Shown piece after piece: positions 51,059 through 59,684 of a stretch of 64,000 nucleotides of DNA (within the stretch, counting starts at the first letter, position 1; each line of letters opens with the position of its first letter). The position numbers and the translations under genes were made by a program. The notes beneath the pieces were generated by a model. The model was given only the letters and a program-made list of their open reading frames with translations. It had not been told where the DNA came from and did not search any database. The DNA lies in assembly GCF_019457615.1 (NCBI RefSeq), contig NZ_CP080414.1:3297501-3361500 (forward strand), written 5' to 3'. This stretch comes from Shewanella zhangzhouensis. Lineage in GTDB: Bacteria; Pseudomonadota; Gammaproteobacteria; Enterobacterales; Shewanellaceae.

Positions 51059-52501
51059 TCACACCGACAGACAGATATATTTGATTTCTACATACTCATC
51101 GATGCCGTACTTGGAGCCTTCGCGGCCCAGACCCGATGATTTCATGCCGCCAAAGGGGGCCACTTCGGTGGAAATAAGCCCGGTGTTCACGCCCACCATG
51201 CCGTATTCCAGCGCCTCGGCCACCTTCCAGATAAGGGAGATGTCGCGGCCATAGAAGTAGGCTGCAAGTCCAAACTCGGTGTCATTGGCCTGACGAATCA
51301 CATCGTCTACATCACTGAAACGGAACAGCGGTGCCAGTGGGCCGAAGGTTTCCTCGCGGGCCACCTTCATGCTGGCATTCACGTTAGTCACAATCGCAGG
51401 CTCCATAAAGTTGCCACCCAGCGGCTTGCCGCCGGCAATCAGGGTCGCGCCCTTATCCAGCGCATCCTGCAAATGGCCCTGCACTTTCTCAAGTGCAGCT
51501 GCGTTGATAAGCGGGCCTGTGGTCACACCGGGCTCGGCGCCATTGCCCACTTTGAGCTTGGCCACGGCAGCGGCGAGCTTCTCGGCAAAGGCATCGTACA
51601 CACCGTCCTGCACATAGAGACGGTTGGCACAAACGCAGGTTTGACCGGCGTTGCGGTATTTGGAAATCATGGCGCCTTCAACGGCTGCATCCAGATCCGC
51701 ATCGTTAAACACGATAAAGGGCGCGTTGCCGCCAAGCTCCAACGAGACTTTCTTCAAGGTTGGCGCGCACTGCTGCATCAGCTTGATGCCGACACCGGTT
51801 GAACCGGTGAACGACAGCTTGCGCACCACTGGGTTTTCGCAAAGCTCGTTACCAATGGCCACCGCATCGCCGGTAACCACACTGAATACCCCTGGGGGAA
51901 TACCCGCTTCCTGCGCAAGCTCGGCCAGCGCCAATGCCGTGAACGGCGTCTGCGGCGCAGGTTTAACTATCATGGTGCAACCCGCAGCCAGCGCAGGGCC
52001 AGCCTTACGGGTGATCATCGCTGCCGGGAAGTTCCAGGGGGTAATGGCTGCCGTAACACCCACGCCCTGCTTTATCACCATGATGCGCTTGTCGCCCTGA
52101 TGACCCGGGATGGTGTCGCCGTAAAGGCGCTTGGCCTCTTCGGCAAACCACTCGATAAAGGACGCGGCATACACCACCTCGCCCTTGGCTTCGGCCAGCG
52201 GCTTGCCCTGCTCCGTGGTCATCATCAACGCCAGATCGTCGGCGTTTTCCAGCATCAGTTCATACCAGCGGCGCAATTTGGCACCGCGCTCTTTGGCAGT
52301 GAGCGCGCGCCAGGCCGGCAACGCAGCTTCGGCGGCAGCGATGGCCTCGCGGGTTTCATCACGGCCCATCACGGGCACAGAGGCAATGGCCTCGTTGGTA
52401 GCCGGATTGGCAATGGTCACCGTCTCGCCCGACAGGGCATCGCGCCACTCGCCATTGAGATAACACTGGGTTTTCAAAAGTGAAGGACGTTTGAGCTGCA
52501 C
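51059..52501 (-). CDS. gabD: Succinate-semialdehyde dehydrogenase
   Basis: This enzyme oxidises succinic semialdehyde to succinate with NAD(P)+. It is 480 residues (E. coli GabD 482). The start is GTG with AAGGAG 7 nt upstream, giving MQLKRPSLLKTQCYLNGEWRDA as in family members. Catalytic residues are seen in VSLELGGNAPFIVF (Glu) and NAGQTCVCANR (Cys). The cofactor loop FTGSTGVGIKLMQQ is typical. It lies between puuB and gabT and completes the route from GABA to the TCA cycle. As no PuuC gene is in view, this or an outside enzyme would have to oxidise gamma-glutamyl-aminobutyraldehyde. Confidence 0.95.
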   Translation of the reverse strand: MQLKRPSLLKTQCYLNGEWRDALSGETVTIANPATNEAIASVPVMGRDETREAIAAAEAALPAWRALTAKERGAKLRRWYELMLENADDLALMMTTEQGKPLAEAKGEVVYAASFIEWFAEEAKRLYGDTIPGHQGDKRIMVIKQGVGVTAAITPWNFPAAMITRKAGPALAAGCTMIVKPAPQTPFTALALAELAQEAGIPPGVFSVVTGDAVAIGNELCENPVVRKLSFTGSTGVGIKLMQQCAPTLKKVSLELGGNAPFIVFNDADLDAAVEGAMISKYRNAGQTCVCANRLYVQDGVYDAFAEKLAAAVAKLKVGNGAEPGVTTGPLINAAALEKVQGHLQDALDKGATLIAGGKPLGGNFMEPAIVTNVNASMKVAREETFGPLAPLFRFSDVDDVIRQANDTEFGLAAYFYGRDISLIWKVAEALEYGMVGVNTGLISTEVAPFGGMKSSGLGREGSKYGIDEYVEIKYICLSV

Positions 52502-52549
52502 AGCTGACTCCTTGATACTTGTTACTGGGCGCTTGCGCCGTTAATGCTG

Positions 52550-53836
52550 TTAGATACCCAGCTTATCGCGAACCGTGTAGTACCAGGCGCCCAGGGCGCT
52601 GAAAGGTACCCGCAGCGCGTGGCCGCCGGGGAACGGATAATGGGGCAGCGCGGCAAAGGCGTCGAAACGGGTCGCCTGACCGTTCAGCACTTCGGCAATC
52701 AGCTTGCCGGCCAAGTGGGTGTAGGTCACACCATGGCCACTGCAGCCCTGGGAGTAATAAATGTTCTTGCCGATGCGGCCGACCTGAGGCAGACGCGACA
52801 GCGTCAGCAGGAAGTTACCTGTCCAGGTGTAGTCGATACGCACGTCTTTCAGCTGCGGGAAGGTTTGCAGCATCTTCGGCAGAATGATGGACTTGATGTT
52901 GTCCGGGTCGCGGGCGCCGTACACCACACCGCCACCGTAAATCAGGCGCTTGTCACCGGAGAGACGGAAATAGTCCAGCAGGTAGTTACAGTCTTCAACG
53001 CAGTAATCCTGGGGCAGCAAGCTTTTTGCCATCTCATCGCTCAGGGGTTCGGTGGTGATCACCTGGGTGCCGCAAGGCATGGATTTGGCCATCAGCTCAG
53101 GCATCAGTTTGCCAAGATAAGCGTTACCGGCCACCACCACAAAGCGGGCTTTCACCTGACCGAACTCGGTTTTAACGATGGCAGGCTCACCTTCCACCAC
53201 ATCCAATACGGCCGAGTCTTCAAAGATTTTCCCGCCGAGGCTTTCCACCGCGCGGGCTTCGCCGAGGGCCAGGTTCAGCGGATGAATGTGACCACCGCTC
53301 TTGTCCAGCATACCGCCGACATAGCGCTCAGTATTTACCACATTACGAATACCGGCTTCGTCGAGGATCTCCAGCTGCTCAGTGTGGCCGTGAGCTTCCC
53401 ACAGCGCCTTTTGCGCCTTGAGGTGACCCATTTGTTTTTGGTTCAGTGCGGCAAACACGCCACCGTTTTTCAGATCGCAGTCAATATTGTATTTTGCAAT
53501 GCGCTCGCGAATGATGCGACCGCCTTCAAATGCCATCTCACCGAACAGCTTGCCCTTTTCCTTGCCAACAGTTTTTTCAATGACATCAATGTCTCGGCTA
53601 TAGCTGTTAACGATTTGGCCGCCATTGCGACCCGAGGCGCCCCAACCAATTCGGGCGGCCTCCAGAACCACGACCTTGAAACCACTTTCAAGCAAATGCA
53701 ATGCCGAGGACAGACCCGTGTAGCCTGCGCCTATAACACACACGTCGGTTTCAAGATGCTCCTCAAGACGAGGACGAATGCGGGTGTCATTGGCGGAAGC
53801 GGCATAGTAGGACTCGGTATGAGGTGTAGCAGACAT
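52550..53836 (-). CDS. puuB: Gamma-glutamylputrescine oxidase (FAD-dependent)
   Basis: PuuB oxidises gamma-glutamylputrescine to gamma-glutamyl-gamma-aminobutyraldehyde. It is 428 residues (E. coli PuuB 426) and a DAO-family flavoprotein. The dinucleotide-binding motif DVCVIGAGYTGLSSALHLLESG lies near residues 31-52 and RIGWGASGRNGGQIVNSYSRD is the family flavin contact. HIHPLNLALGEARAVESLG and GCSGHGVTYTHLAGKL mark the C-terminal half. It heads an operon with gabD and gabT. A terminator separates it from potI upstream, so it probably has its own promoter in 53837-53959. It has a paralogue at 63092. Confidence 0.93.
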   Translation of the reverse strand: MSATPHTESYYAASANDTRIRPRLEEHLETDVCVIGAGYTGLSSALHLLESGFKVVVLEAARIGWGASGRNGGQIVNSYSRDIDVIEKTVGKEKGKLFGEMAFEGGRIIRERIAKYNIDCDLKNGGVFAALNQKQMGHLKAQKALWEAHGHTEQLEILDEAGIRNVVNTERYVGGMLDKSGGHIHPLNLALGEARAVESLGGKIFEDSAVLDVVEGEPAIVKTEFGQVKARFVVVAGNAYLGKLMPELMAKSMPCGTQVITTEPLSDEMAKSLLPQDYCVEDCNYLLDYFRLSGDKRLIYGGGVVYGARDPDNIKSIILPKMLQTFPQLKDVRIDYTWTGNFLLTLSRLPQVGRIGKNIYYSQGCSGHGVTYTHLAGKLIAEVLNGQATRFDAFAALPHYPFPGGHALRVPFSALGAWYYTVRDKLGI

Positions 53837-53959
53837 GATGCTTCCTTCTTTCTTATGTTCATTATTTTAAACAACCAGTTCATCCTACACGTTCACCAAG
53901 GGAAACTCTAGGGCCAGTGAAGGATAATTTTGAATTTTTGTTGAAAATATCAAACAAAC

Positions 53960-53990
53960 AAAAACGGCCGCCTGAGCGACCGTTTTATTA
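53960..53990 (-). terminator. Terminator of the pot operon
   Basis: On the minus strand AAAACGGTCGC-TCAG-GCGGCCGTTTT, a stem with a small internal loop, is followed by a T run. It begins 12 nt after the potI stop. Confidence 0.75.
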
Positions 53991-54001
53991 ATGGCAATGC
54001 G

Positions 54002-54820
54002 TCACTGTTCCATCGCAGCCTTTGCGCGCTTTTCAGCCCTGCGGGCGAAATACCAGGACAGGAAGGCAATCAGAGACACCGCGAGAATGATAAGTGTCGC
54101 CAGGGCGTTAATCTTCGGAGATACCCCCAAACGCACCGAGGAGAACACCACCATCGGCAGCGTCGTAGCACCCGGGCCCGACGCAAAGCTCGCTATCACC
54201 AAATCATCCAGTGACAGGCTGAATGACAACAGCCATCCTGCGGTCAGTGCCGGCGCAATCATGGGCACAGTGATCAGGAAGAAGGTCTTGAGTGGCGTTG
54301 CCCCCAGGTCCATAGCGGCTTCCTCAATCGACATGTCCAGTTCACGCAGACGGGACGACACCACCACGGCCACGTAGGCCGCACAGAAGGTAGAGTGCGC
54401 CAGCCAAATGGTGAGTCTGCCGCGCTCGGCAGGCCAGCCAATCAGGTCGGCCATGTGAACAAACAGCAGCAGCAGCGACAGACCAGTGATCACCTCGGGC
54501 ATTACCAGCGGTGCCGTTATCATGTTCGACAACGACAGCTTGGCCCAGCTGCGACGGAAACGTGTCATCACGAACGCCGCCATGGTGCCCAGTACGACAG
54601 CCATGGAGGCCGACAGGAAGGCAATTTCCAAACTGGTCCAGACTGCATCGAGGATTTGCTGATCCTTGAACAGCTCCACATACCATTTGGCCGAGAATCC
54701 GCCCCATACGGTCACCAACTTGGACGCGTTGAAGGAGTAGAAAATCAGGATAAACATGGGGGCATAGAGGAAGATGAGCCCCAACCACAACATCACGGTA
54801 GAAAAACTCAGCTTTTTCAT
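54002..54820 (-). CDS. potI: Putrescine ABC transporter permease PotI
   Basis: This is one of two inner-membrane permeases of the putrescine importer PotFGHI. It is 272 residues (E. coli PotI 281) with six predicted membrane helices. The EAA loop AAMDLGATPLKTFFLITVPMIAPALTAG contacts the ATPase. Its ATG overlaps the potH stop by 4 bp, so translation is coupled. Confidence 0.94.
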   Translation of the reverse strand: MKKLSFSTVMLWLGLIFLYAPMFILIFYSFNASKLVTVWGGFSAKWYVELFKDQQILDAVWTSLEIAFLSASMAVVLGTMAAFVMTRFRRSWAKLSLSNMITAPLVMPEVITGLSLLLLFVHMADLIGWPAERGRLTIWLAHSTFCAAYVAVVVSSRLRELDMSIEEAAMDLGATPLKTFFLITVPMIAPALTAGWLLSFSLSLDDLVIASFASGPGATTLPMVVFSSVRLGVSPKINALATLIILAVSLIAFLSWYFARRAEKRAKAAMEQ

Positions 54821-55728
54821 GCCTCTTTCTCCAAATCACGGGCCTGATAATGATGGAACAGGGTAATGGGGATAATCAAAAGTCCCAGCATCACTATCGC
54901 CAGCGCCGAGGCGACCGGCCAGTCACGGTTGTTGAAGAACTCCTGCCACAATACCTTACCAATCATCAGCGAGTCCGGGCCGCCCAGCAGCTCAGGGATA
55001 ACGAACTCACCCACAGACGGAATAAACACCAACATGGAGCCGGCAATCACACCACCCTTCGACAGCGGCAAGGTGATATTCCAGAAGGTGTTGATACTGC
55101 GTGAACCCAGGTCGGCCGCAGCCTCCAGCAGGCTCATGTCCATCTTCACCAGGTTGGCGTAGAGTGGCAGCACCATAAAGGGCAGATAGGCGTACACAAT
55201 ACCGATATAAACGGCGATATTGGTGTTCAATATCTTCAGCGGCTCATCGATAGCACCCAGCCACAACAGCACATTGTTGATAAGGCCGGTGTCGGCGAGC
55301 AGTCCCATCCAGGCGTACACACGGATAAGGAACGAGGTCCAGGACGGCAGCATAATCAGCAGCAGCAGCACCGTTTGCATCTTCACCGGTGCACGGGCAA
55401 TGGCATACGCCATGGGATAACCGAGCAGCAAACAGCCGAGGGTGGACACCACAGCTATCTTAAGCGACCCCAGATACGCGGTGTAATAGAGCGCATCGTC
55501 CAGAAGCAACAGGTAGTTGCCGAGGTTCAGCGCCACATTCAGCAGCTGATCCGCATAGGTGAACGTGGGCTCATAGGGCGGAATGGCAATCGCCGCGGTG
55601 GAGAAACTGATCTTGAGCACAATCGCAAAGGGCAGTGCAAAGAACAGGGTCAACCACAGGAAGGGAAAGCCCAGGGTAAAGTGCCTGCCACGGATGGCAA
55701 AGCGAAAACCTTTCTTTCGTTTGCTCAT
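54817..55728 (-). CDS. potH: Putrescine ABC transporter permease PotH
   Basis: This is the partner permease of PotI. It is 303 residues with six predicted membrane helices. The N-terminal RFAIRGRHFTLGFPFLWLTLFFALPFAIVLKISFS is the usual PotH start. The EAA loop is EAAADLGSRSINTFWNITLPLSKGGVIAG. The gene overlaps potG upstream and potI downstream by 4 bp each. Confidence 0.94.
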   Translation of the reverse strand: MSKRKKGFRFAIRGRHFTLGFPFLWLTLFFALPFAIVLKISFSTAAIAIPPYEPTFTYADQLLNVALNLGNYLLLLDDALYYTAYLGSLKIAVVSTLGCLLLGYPMAYAIARAPVKMQTVLLLLIMLPSWTSFLIRVYAWMGLLADTGLINNVLLWLGAIDEPLKILNTNIAVYIGIVYAYLPFMVLPLYANLVKMDMSLLEAAADLGSRSINTFWNITLPLSKGGVIAGSMLVFIPSVGEFVIPELLGGPDSLMIGKVLWQEFFNNRDWPVASALAIVMLGLLIIPITLFHHYQARDLEKEA

Positions 55729-56861
55729 GATCTCAATACCACGCCACTGGTGGCCTCCCAGCTGATGTAAATGTCATCGCCCCAGGTTGGGTGGTCCGCG
55801 CGGCGCTCGGTGTTGGTCATGGAGCACTGGATGATTTTGTCATCTTCCAGTTTGATGTAATACACCGACAGGCCACCGAGGTAAGCGATATCGTGTACCT
55901 TGCCCTTGGCCCAGTTGTACTCACCTTCGGGCTGCTCGCGGGTGATCAGCGTCTTTTCGGGGCGCACTGCCAGCCATACGTGCTTGTCTTCCAGACTGGT
56001 GGTTACACCGTGGCCAATCAGGAACGGCTGCGGCAAGGTTGGCGACTTGAGAATGGCATGGTCGGCCTCGTCTTCAACGATTTCACAATCAAACAGGTTC
56101 ACTGTACCGATGAACTCGGCAATCATGCGGCTGTTGGGGCTCTCGTAGATGTCCATGGGGCTGCCCACCTGGGCAATCCAGCCGTCACTCATGATGGCGA
56201 TACGACCAGCCATGGTCATGGCTTCTTCCTGATCGTGGGTCACCATCACACAGGTCACGCCCACACGCTCAAGAATTTCCACCACTTCGAGCTGCATCTG
56301 GGTACGTAGTTTTTTATCCAGTGCGCCCATGGGCTCATCGAGCAGCAGCAGTTTGGGGCGCTTGGCAAGCGAGCGGGCCAAAGCCACACGCTGGCGCTGA
56401 CCACCGGAAAGCTGATGGGGCTTACGCTTGGCATACTGCTCCATGTGCACTAGCTTGAGCATTTCCTGCACCCGCTGGGAAATTTCAGCCTTTGACATCT
56501 TATCCTGCTTCAGACCAAAGGCGATGTTTTGCTCCACTGTCATATGAGGGAAAAGCGCGTATGACTGGAACATCATATTGATCGGACGCTCGTAGGGCGG
56601 CAGATCGGTAATGTCCTGACCGTCGAGATAAATACGACCTTCCGTTGGCCTCTCAAACCCCGCAAGCATCCGTAGCAGGGTAGATTTTCCGGAGCCAGAG
56701 CCCCCAAGCAATGCGAAGATTTCCCCTTTGTTGATGGTCAGGGACACATCGTCCACCGCGCGAACATCATCAAACAGTTTGCTTACCCGCTCAATTTTGA
56801 GCAGTACTTCGTCTTGCGTCTTTGTCGTTGGTTTATTGGTGACGCCCGAGGTCATAGCCAT
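55725..56861 (-). CDS. potG: Putrescine ABC transporter ATPase PotG
   Basis: PotG is the ATP-hydrolysing subunit of the PotFGHI importer. It is 378 residues (E. coli PotG 377). Walker A is GGSGSGKST at about 53-61, the signature is LSGGQRQRVALARSLAKRPKLLLLDEPMGALD and the switch histidine lies in CVMVTHDQEEA. A C-terminal TOBE domain (AVRPEKTLITREQPEGEYNW) follows. GGAG precedes the ATG. A hairpin separates it from potF, which may reduce its expression relative to the binding protein. Confidence 0.95.
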   Translation of the reverse strand: MAMTSGVTNKPTTKTQDEVLLKIERVSKLFDDVRAVDDVSLTINKGEIFALLGGSGSGKSTLLRMLAGFERPTEGRIYLDGQDITDLPPYERPINMMFQSYALFPHMTVEQNIAFGLKQDKMSKAEISQRVQEMLKLVHMEQYAKRKPHQLSGGQRQRVALARSLAKRPKLLLLDEPMGALDKKLRTQMQLEVVEILERVGVTCVMVTHDQEEAMTMAGRIAIMSDGWIAQVGSPMDIYESPNSRMIAEFIGTVNLFDCEIVEDEADHAILKSPTLPQPFLIGHGVTTSLEDKHVWLAVRPEKTLITREQPEGEYNWAKGKVHDIAYLGGLSVYYIKLEDDKIIQCSMTNTERRADHPTWGDDIYISWEATSGVVLRS

Positions 56862-56946
56862 AAATACTTCTCCATTCCAAACTGCGCCAGAACAAGCCTC
56901 CGGCCTGCTGGAATTCGGTTTACTTGTGCAATCTAAGAGTCAAAGG

Positions 56947-56969
56947 TGGGGCAGCCATCCGCTGCCCCA
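56947..56969 (-). promoter_or_regulatory. Intercistronic hairpin between potF and potG
   Basis: TGGGGCAG pairs with CTGCCCCA in the 117-bp gap between potF and potG. The sequence after it on the minus strand is not T-rich, so it is more likely a transcript-stabilising or partial-termination element than a full terminator. Such hairpins commonly raise the ratio of binding protein to transporter subunits. Confidence 0.55.
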
Positions 56970-56978
56970 AGTACAGGA

Positions 56979-58079
56979 TCACTGACCAGACTTGATCTTG
57001 GTCCAGATACGGGTCATGGCGCGCTGAGTCTTCATAGGACGCACTTCACCCAGATAGAGCTTGGCGAGTGTTTCTTCAGAAGGGTACACAGCGGGGTTTT
57101 TGGCAACTTCCTCGTCCAACAGAGGGTTAGAACCATCGTTGGCGTTGGCGTAAGCCACATAGTTACTGATGGAAGCAATGACCTCTGGGCGCATCAGGTA
57201 ATTAATAAAGGTCAGTGCATTGTCTGGGTTGGCGGCATCGGCTGGGATAGCCATCATGTCAAACCACAGAGGGGCACCTTCTTTGGGGATGCGGTAATCC
57301 ACTTGCTGGCCGTTACCGGCTTCTTCGGCGCGGGCCTGAGCCTGCAGTACGTCGCCAGACCAACCGATGGCGGCGCAGATTTCGCCGTTGGCGAGATCAG
57401 AGATGTAACGTGAAGAGTGGAAATACTTGAGGTAAGGACGAATTTTCAGCAGCACTTCACCGGCTTTTTCATAGTCGGCAGGGTCAGTGCTGTTAGGGTT
57501 CAGACCCAGATAGTTCAGCGCGGGCGGCAGGATTTCATCCGGTGAATCCAGCACGGCGATACCGCACTTGGCCAGCTTCTCAGCATTGGCTGGGTTGAAA
57601 ATCAATTCCCATGAATCCACTGGTGCATCTTCGCCCAGCACTTCTTTTACCTTGGCTACGTTAAAGCCGATACCTGTGGTGCCCCACAGGTAAGGCACGG
57701 CGTGCTCGTTACCCGGATCGCTCTTTTGCAGCTGGCTCATCAGGTTCTTGTTGAGGTGTTTTTCGTTTGGCAGCTTGGACTTGTCAAGCTTCATAAAGGC
57801 GCCGGCTTTAATCTGCTTGGCAAGGAAGTGGGCTGATGGCACAACCAGATCGTAACCGCTGCGGCCTGAAAGCAGCTTGGCTTCCAGCACTTCGTTGGTG
57901 TCGAACACATCGTAGATTACGCGGATGCCGGTTTCCTTCTGGAAGTTTTCCAGGGTGTCTTCGGCGATATAGTCAGACCAGTTATAGACGCGAACAACTT
58001 CTTCAGCCGATACCGCAGCGCTTCCCAAAACACCGGCGGTAACCAAAGCCAGAGCTGTCATTTTGTGTAATAACTTCAT
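56979..58079 (-). CDS. potF: Putrescine-binding periplasmic protein PotF
   Basis: PotF delivers putrescine to the PotGHI membrane complex. The product is 366 residues (E. coli PotF 370) from MKLLHKMTALALVTAGVLGSAAVSA; AAGGAG 8 nt upstream fixes this start, although the frame is open to 58280. The mature protein opens VVRVYNWSDYIAEDTLENFQKETGI, and contains YDLVVPSAHFLAKQIKAGAF and VDYRIPKEGAPLWFDMMAIP, which are conserved ligand-domain blocks. It is the first gene of the pot operon and follows the spuC-like gene on the same strand after a 172-bp gap, where a promoter could lie. Confidence 0.95.
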   Translation of the reverse strand: MKLLHKMTALALVTAGVLGSAAVSAEEVVRVYNWSDYIAEDTLENFQKETGIRVIYDVFDTNEVLEAKLLSGRSGYDLVVPSAHFLAKQIKAGAFMKLDKSKLPNEKHLNKNLMSQLQKSDPGNEHAVPYLWGTTGIGFNVAKVKEVLGEDAPVDSWELIFNPANAEKLAKCGIAVLDSPDEILPPALNYLGLNPNSTDPADYEKAGEVLLKIRPYLKYFHSSRYISDLANGEICAAIGWSGDVLQAQARAEEAGNGQQVDYRIPKEGAPLWFDMMAIPADAANPDNALTFINYLMRPEVIASISNYVAYANANDGSNPLLDEEVAKNPAVYPSEETLAKLYLGEVRPMKTQRAMTRIWTKIKSGQ

Positions 58080-58251
58080 GCTATCTCCTTTTGCAGGTAG
58101 CAGTAATTGAAAGCCAATTACCCTGATTGTGTCGCCGGCTTGGCCGGCATTTATTTTATTGTTAGGACCAATGCTACAACCTGAAAAACCGCATCGGCAG
58201 TTGCTGCTGCCCAGTACCTCTTCCTCTATTGGCAGGCTTTTTAATATGCAC

Positions 58252-59637
58252 TCAGTTATCCCGAGCTGCAATCTTCTCAAGCGTCAGTGAAAGTGCCTGA
58301 CTTGCTTTAAAAATCAGTTCGTCAATCTCATCGCGGCTGATGCACAGCGGCGGCGAAATAATCATGGTGTCACCCACAGCACGCATCACCAAACCGTTGG
58401 CGATACAGGCTTCACGGCAGAGCATACCGGCGGATATTTCGCTGCCGAACCGCGCCATGCTGTGCTTGTCTGCCACCAATTCAATGGCACCGACCATGCC
58501 CATCCCCCTGACCTCACCCACCAGCGGGTGCGCGCTCAGGGTTTGCAACCTATCCTGCAAATAAGGCCCGGTTTCGGTTCTGACCTTATCCACCAGCTGC
58601 TCGTCTTCGAGAATACGGATATTCTCCAGCGCTACTGCCGCCGCAACCGGATGGCCTGAGTAGGTAAAGCCATGGGCAAACTCACCGCCATCACTGATAA
58701 GCACGTCGGCGACCCGGTCGGACACTATCACCCCGCCCATGGGGATGTATCCCGAAGTCATGCCCTTGGCGATAGTGATTAAATCGGGTTTGAGGTCCAG
58801 AGTCTGGGCGGCAAACCAATTGCCGGTACGCCCAAAGCCGCTGATGACCTCATCCAGAATAAACAGAATATTGTACTTTTCCAGAATCCTTTTAATTTCA
58901 TTCCAGTAGCTATCTGGAGGAATGATTACTCCCCCCGCGCCCTGAAATGGCTCTGCGATAAAAGCGGCAACCTTATCTTCACCGAGCTCGAGGATTTTGG
59001 CTTCCAATGCCCGTGCCGTTTTAATGCCAAAGGCCTCAGGTGACATATCACGGCCTTCACCGAACCAGTAAGGCTGGTCGATATGAACAATCCCTGGAAT
59101 GGGCAGATCGCCCTGCTGATGCATAAACCCCATGCCGCCGAGGCTGGCACCGGCCACGGTTGAACCGTGATAGGCATTCTTGCGACTGATAATGGTTTTC
59201 TTGGAGGGCTGCCCCTTCAAATCCCAGTAACGTCGTACCATGCGCAGATTGGTGTCATTGCCCTCGGATCCCGAGCCGGTAAAGAAGACCCTGTTCATAT
59301 TTGCAGGTGCCAGAGAGGCAATCTTTGCCGCGAGCTGAATGGCGGGCTCATGGGTACATTGGAAGAAATTATTGTAAAAAGGGAGAGTTTGCAGCTGAGC
59401 GTAGGCGGCATCGGCGATGGACTTGCGACCATAGCCGACATTTACACACCAGAGTCCGGCCATGGCATCCAACAGCTTATTACCCTTGGCATCCCAAATG
59501 TACACACCTTCTGCACGTTCAATCACGCGGGTGCCACGTTTGGCCAAATCAGCACTGTCAGTAAAAGGATGCAGATGGTGCGCGGCATCCATGGCTTGCA
59601 GTGCGCTGATGGTATCTTGCTGTTGTTGTTGTTGCAT
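58252..59637 (-). CDS. spuC: Class III aminotransferase, putrescine--pyruvate type (SpuC-like)
   Basis: SpuC of Pseudomonas transaminates putrescine to 4-aminobutanal with pyruvate as acceptor, a route parallel to the gamma-glutamyl pathway. The product is 461 residues from MQQQQQQDTISALQAMDAAHHLHPFTD, with GGGAGGG upstream. PLP residues are in TGSGSEGNDTNLRMVRRY, ILDEVISGFGRTG and the lysine of LITIAKGMTSGYIPMGG. The six-glutamine N-terminus comes from a CAA-rich run. Related enzymes use beta-alanine or other omega-amino donors; the polyamine context favours putrescine. It lies between puuA and potF on the same strand. Confidence 0.85.
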   Translation of the reverse strand: MQQQQQQDTISALQAMDAAHHLHPFTDSADLAKRGTRVIERAEGVYIWDAKGNKLLDAMAGLWCVNVGYGRKSIADAAYAQLQTLPFYNNFFQCTHEPAIQLAAKIASLAPANMNRVFFTGSGSEGNDTNLRMVRRYWDLKGQPSKKTIISRKNAYHGSTVAGASLGGMGFMHQQGDLPIPGIVHIDQPYWFGEGRDMSPEAFGIKTARALEAKILELGEDKVAAFIAEPFQGAGGVIIPPDSYWNEIKRILEKYNILFILDEVISGFGRTGNWFAAQTLDLKPDLITIAKGMTSGYIPMGGVIVSDRVADVLISDGGEFAHGFTYSGHPVAAAVALENIRILEDEQLVDKVRTETGPYLQDRLQTLSAHPLVGEVRGMGMVGAIELVADKHSMARFGSEISAGMLCREACIANGLVMRAVGDTMIISPPLCISRDEIDELIFKASQALSLTLEKIAARDN

Positions 59638-59657
59638 CTTCGCCCTCCCCCTAATGT

Positions 59658-59675
59658 GCCGGGGCACGCCCCGGC
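59658..59675 (-). promoter_or_regulatory. Intercistronic hairpin between puuA and spuC
   Basis: GCCGGGG pairs with CCCCGGC around a 4-nt centre in the 47-bp gap. On the minus strand it is not followed by T residues, so it should not stop the puu transcript. On the plus strand a T run does follow, but no plus-strand gene is known here. Confidence 0.5.
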
Positions 59676-59684
59676 CTGTGTTTT

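Noticed and set aside
52544..53911. Open frame of 455 codons on the plus strand opposite puuB
   Set aside because: It is the antisense shadow of puuB; no ribosome site, no recognisable domain and low-complexity His/Gln-rich composition.
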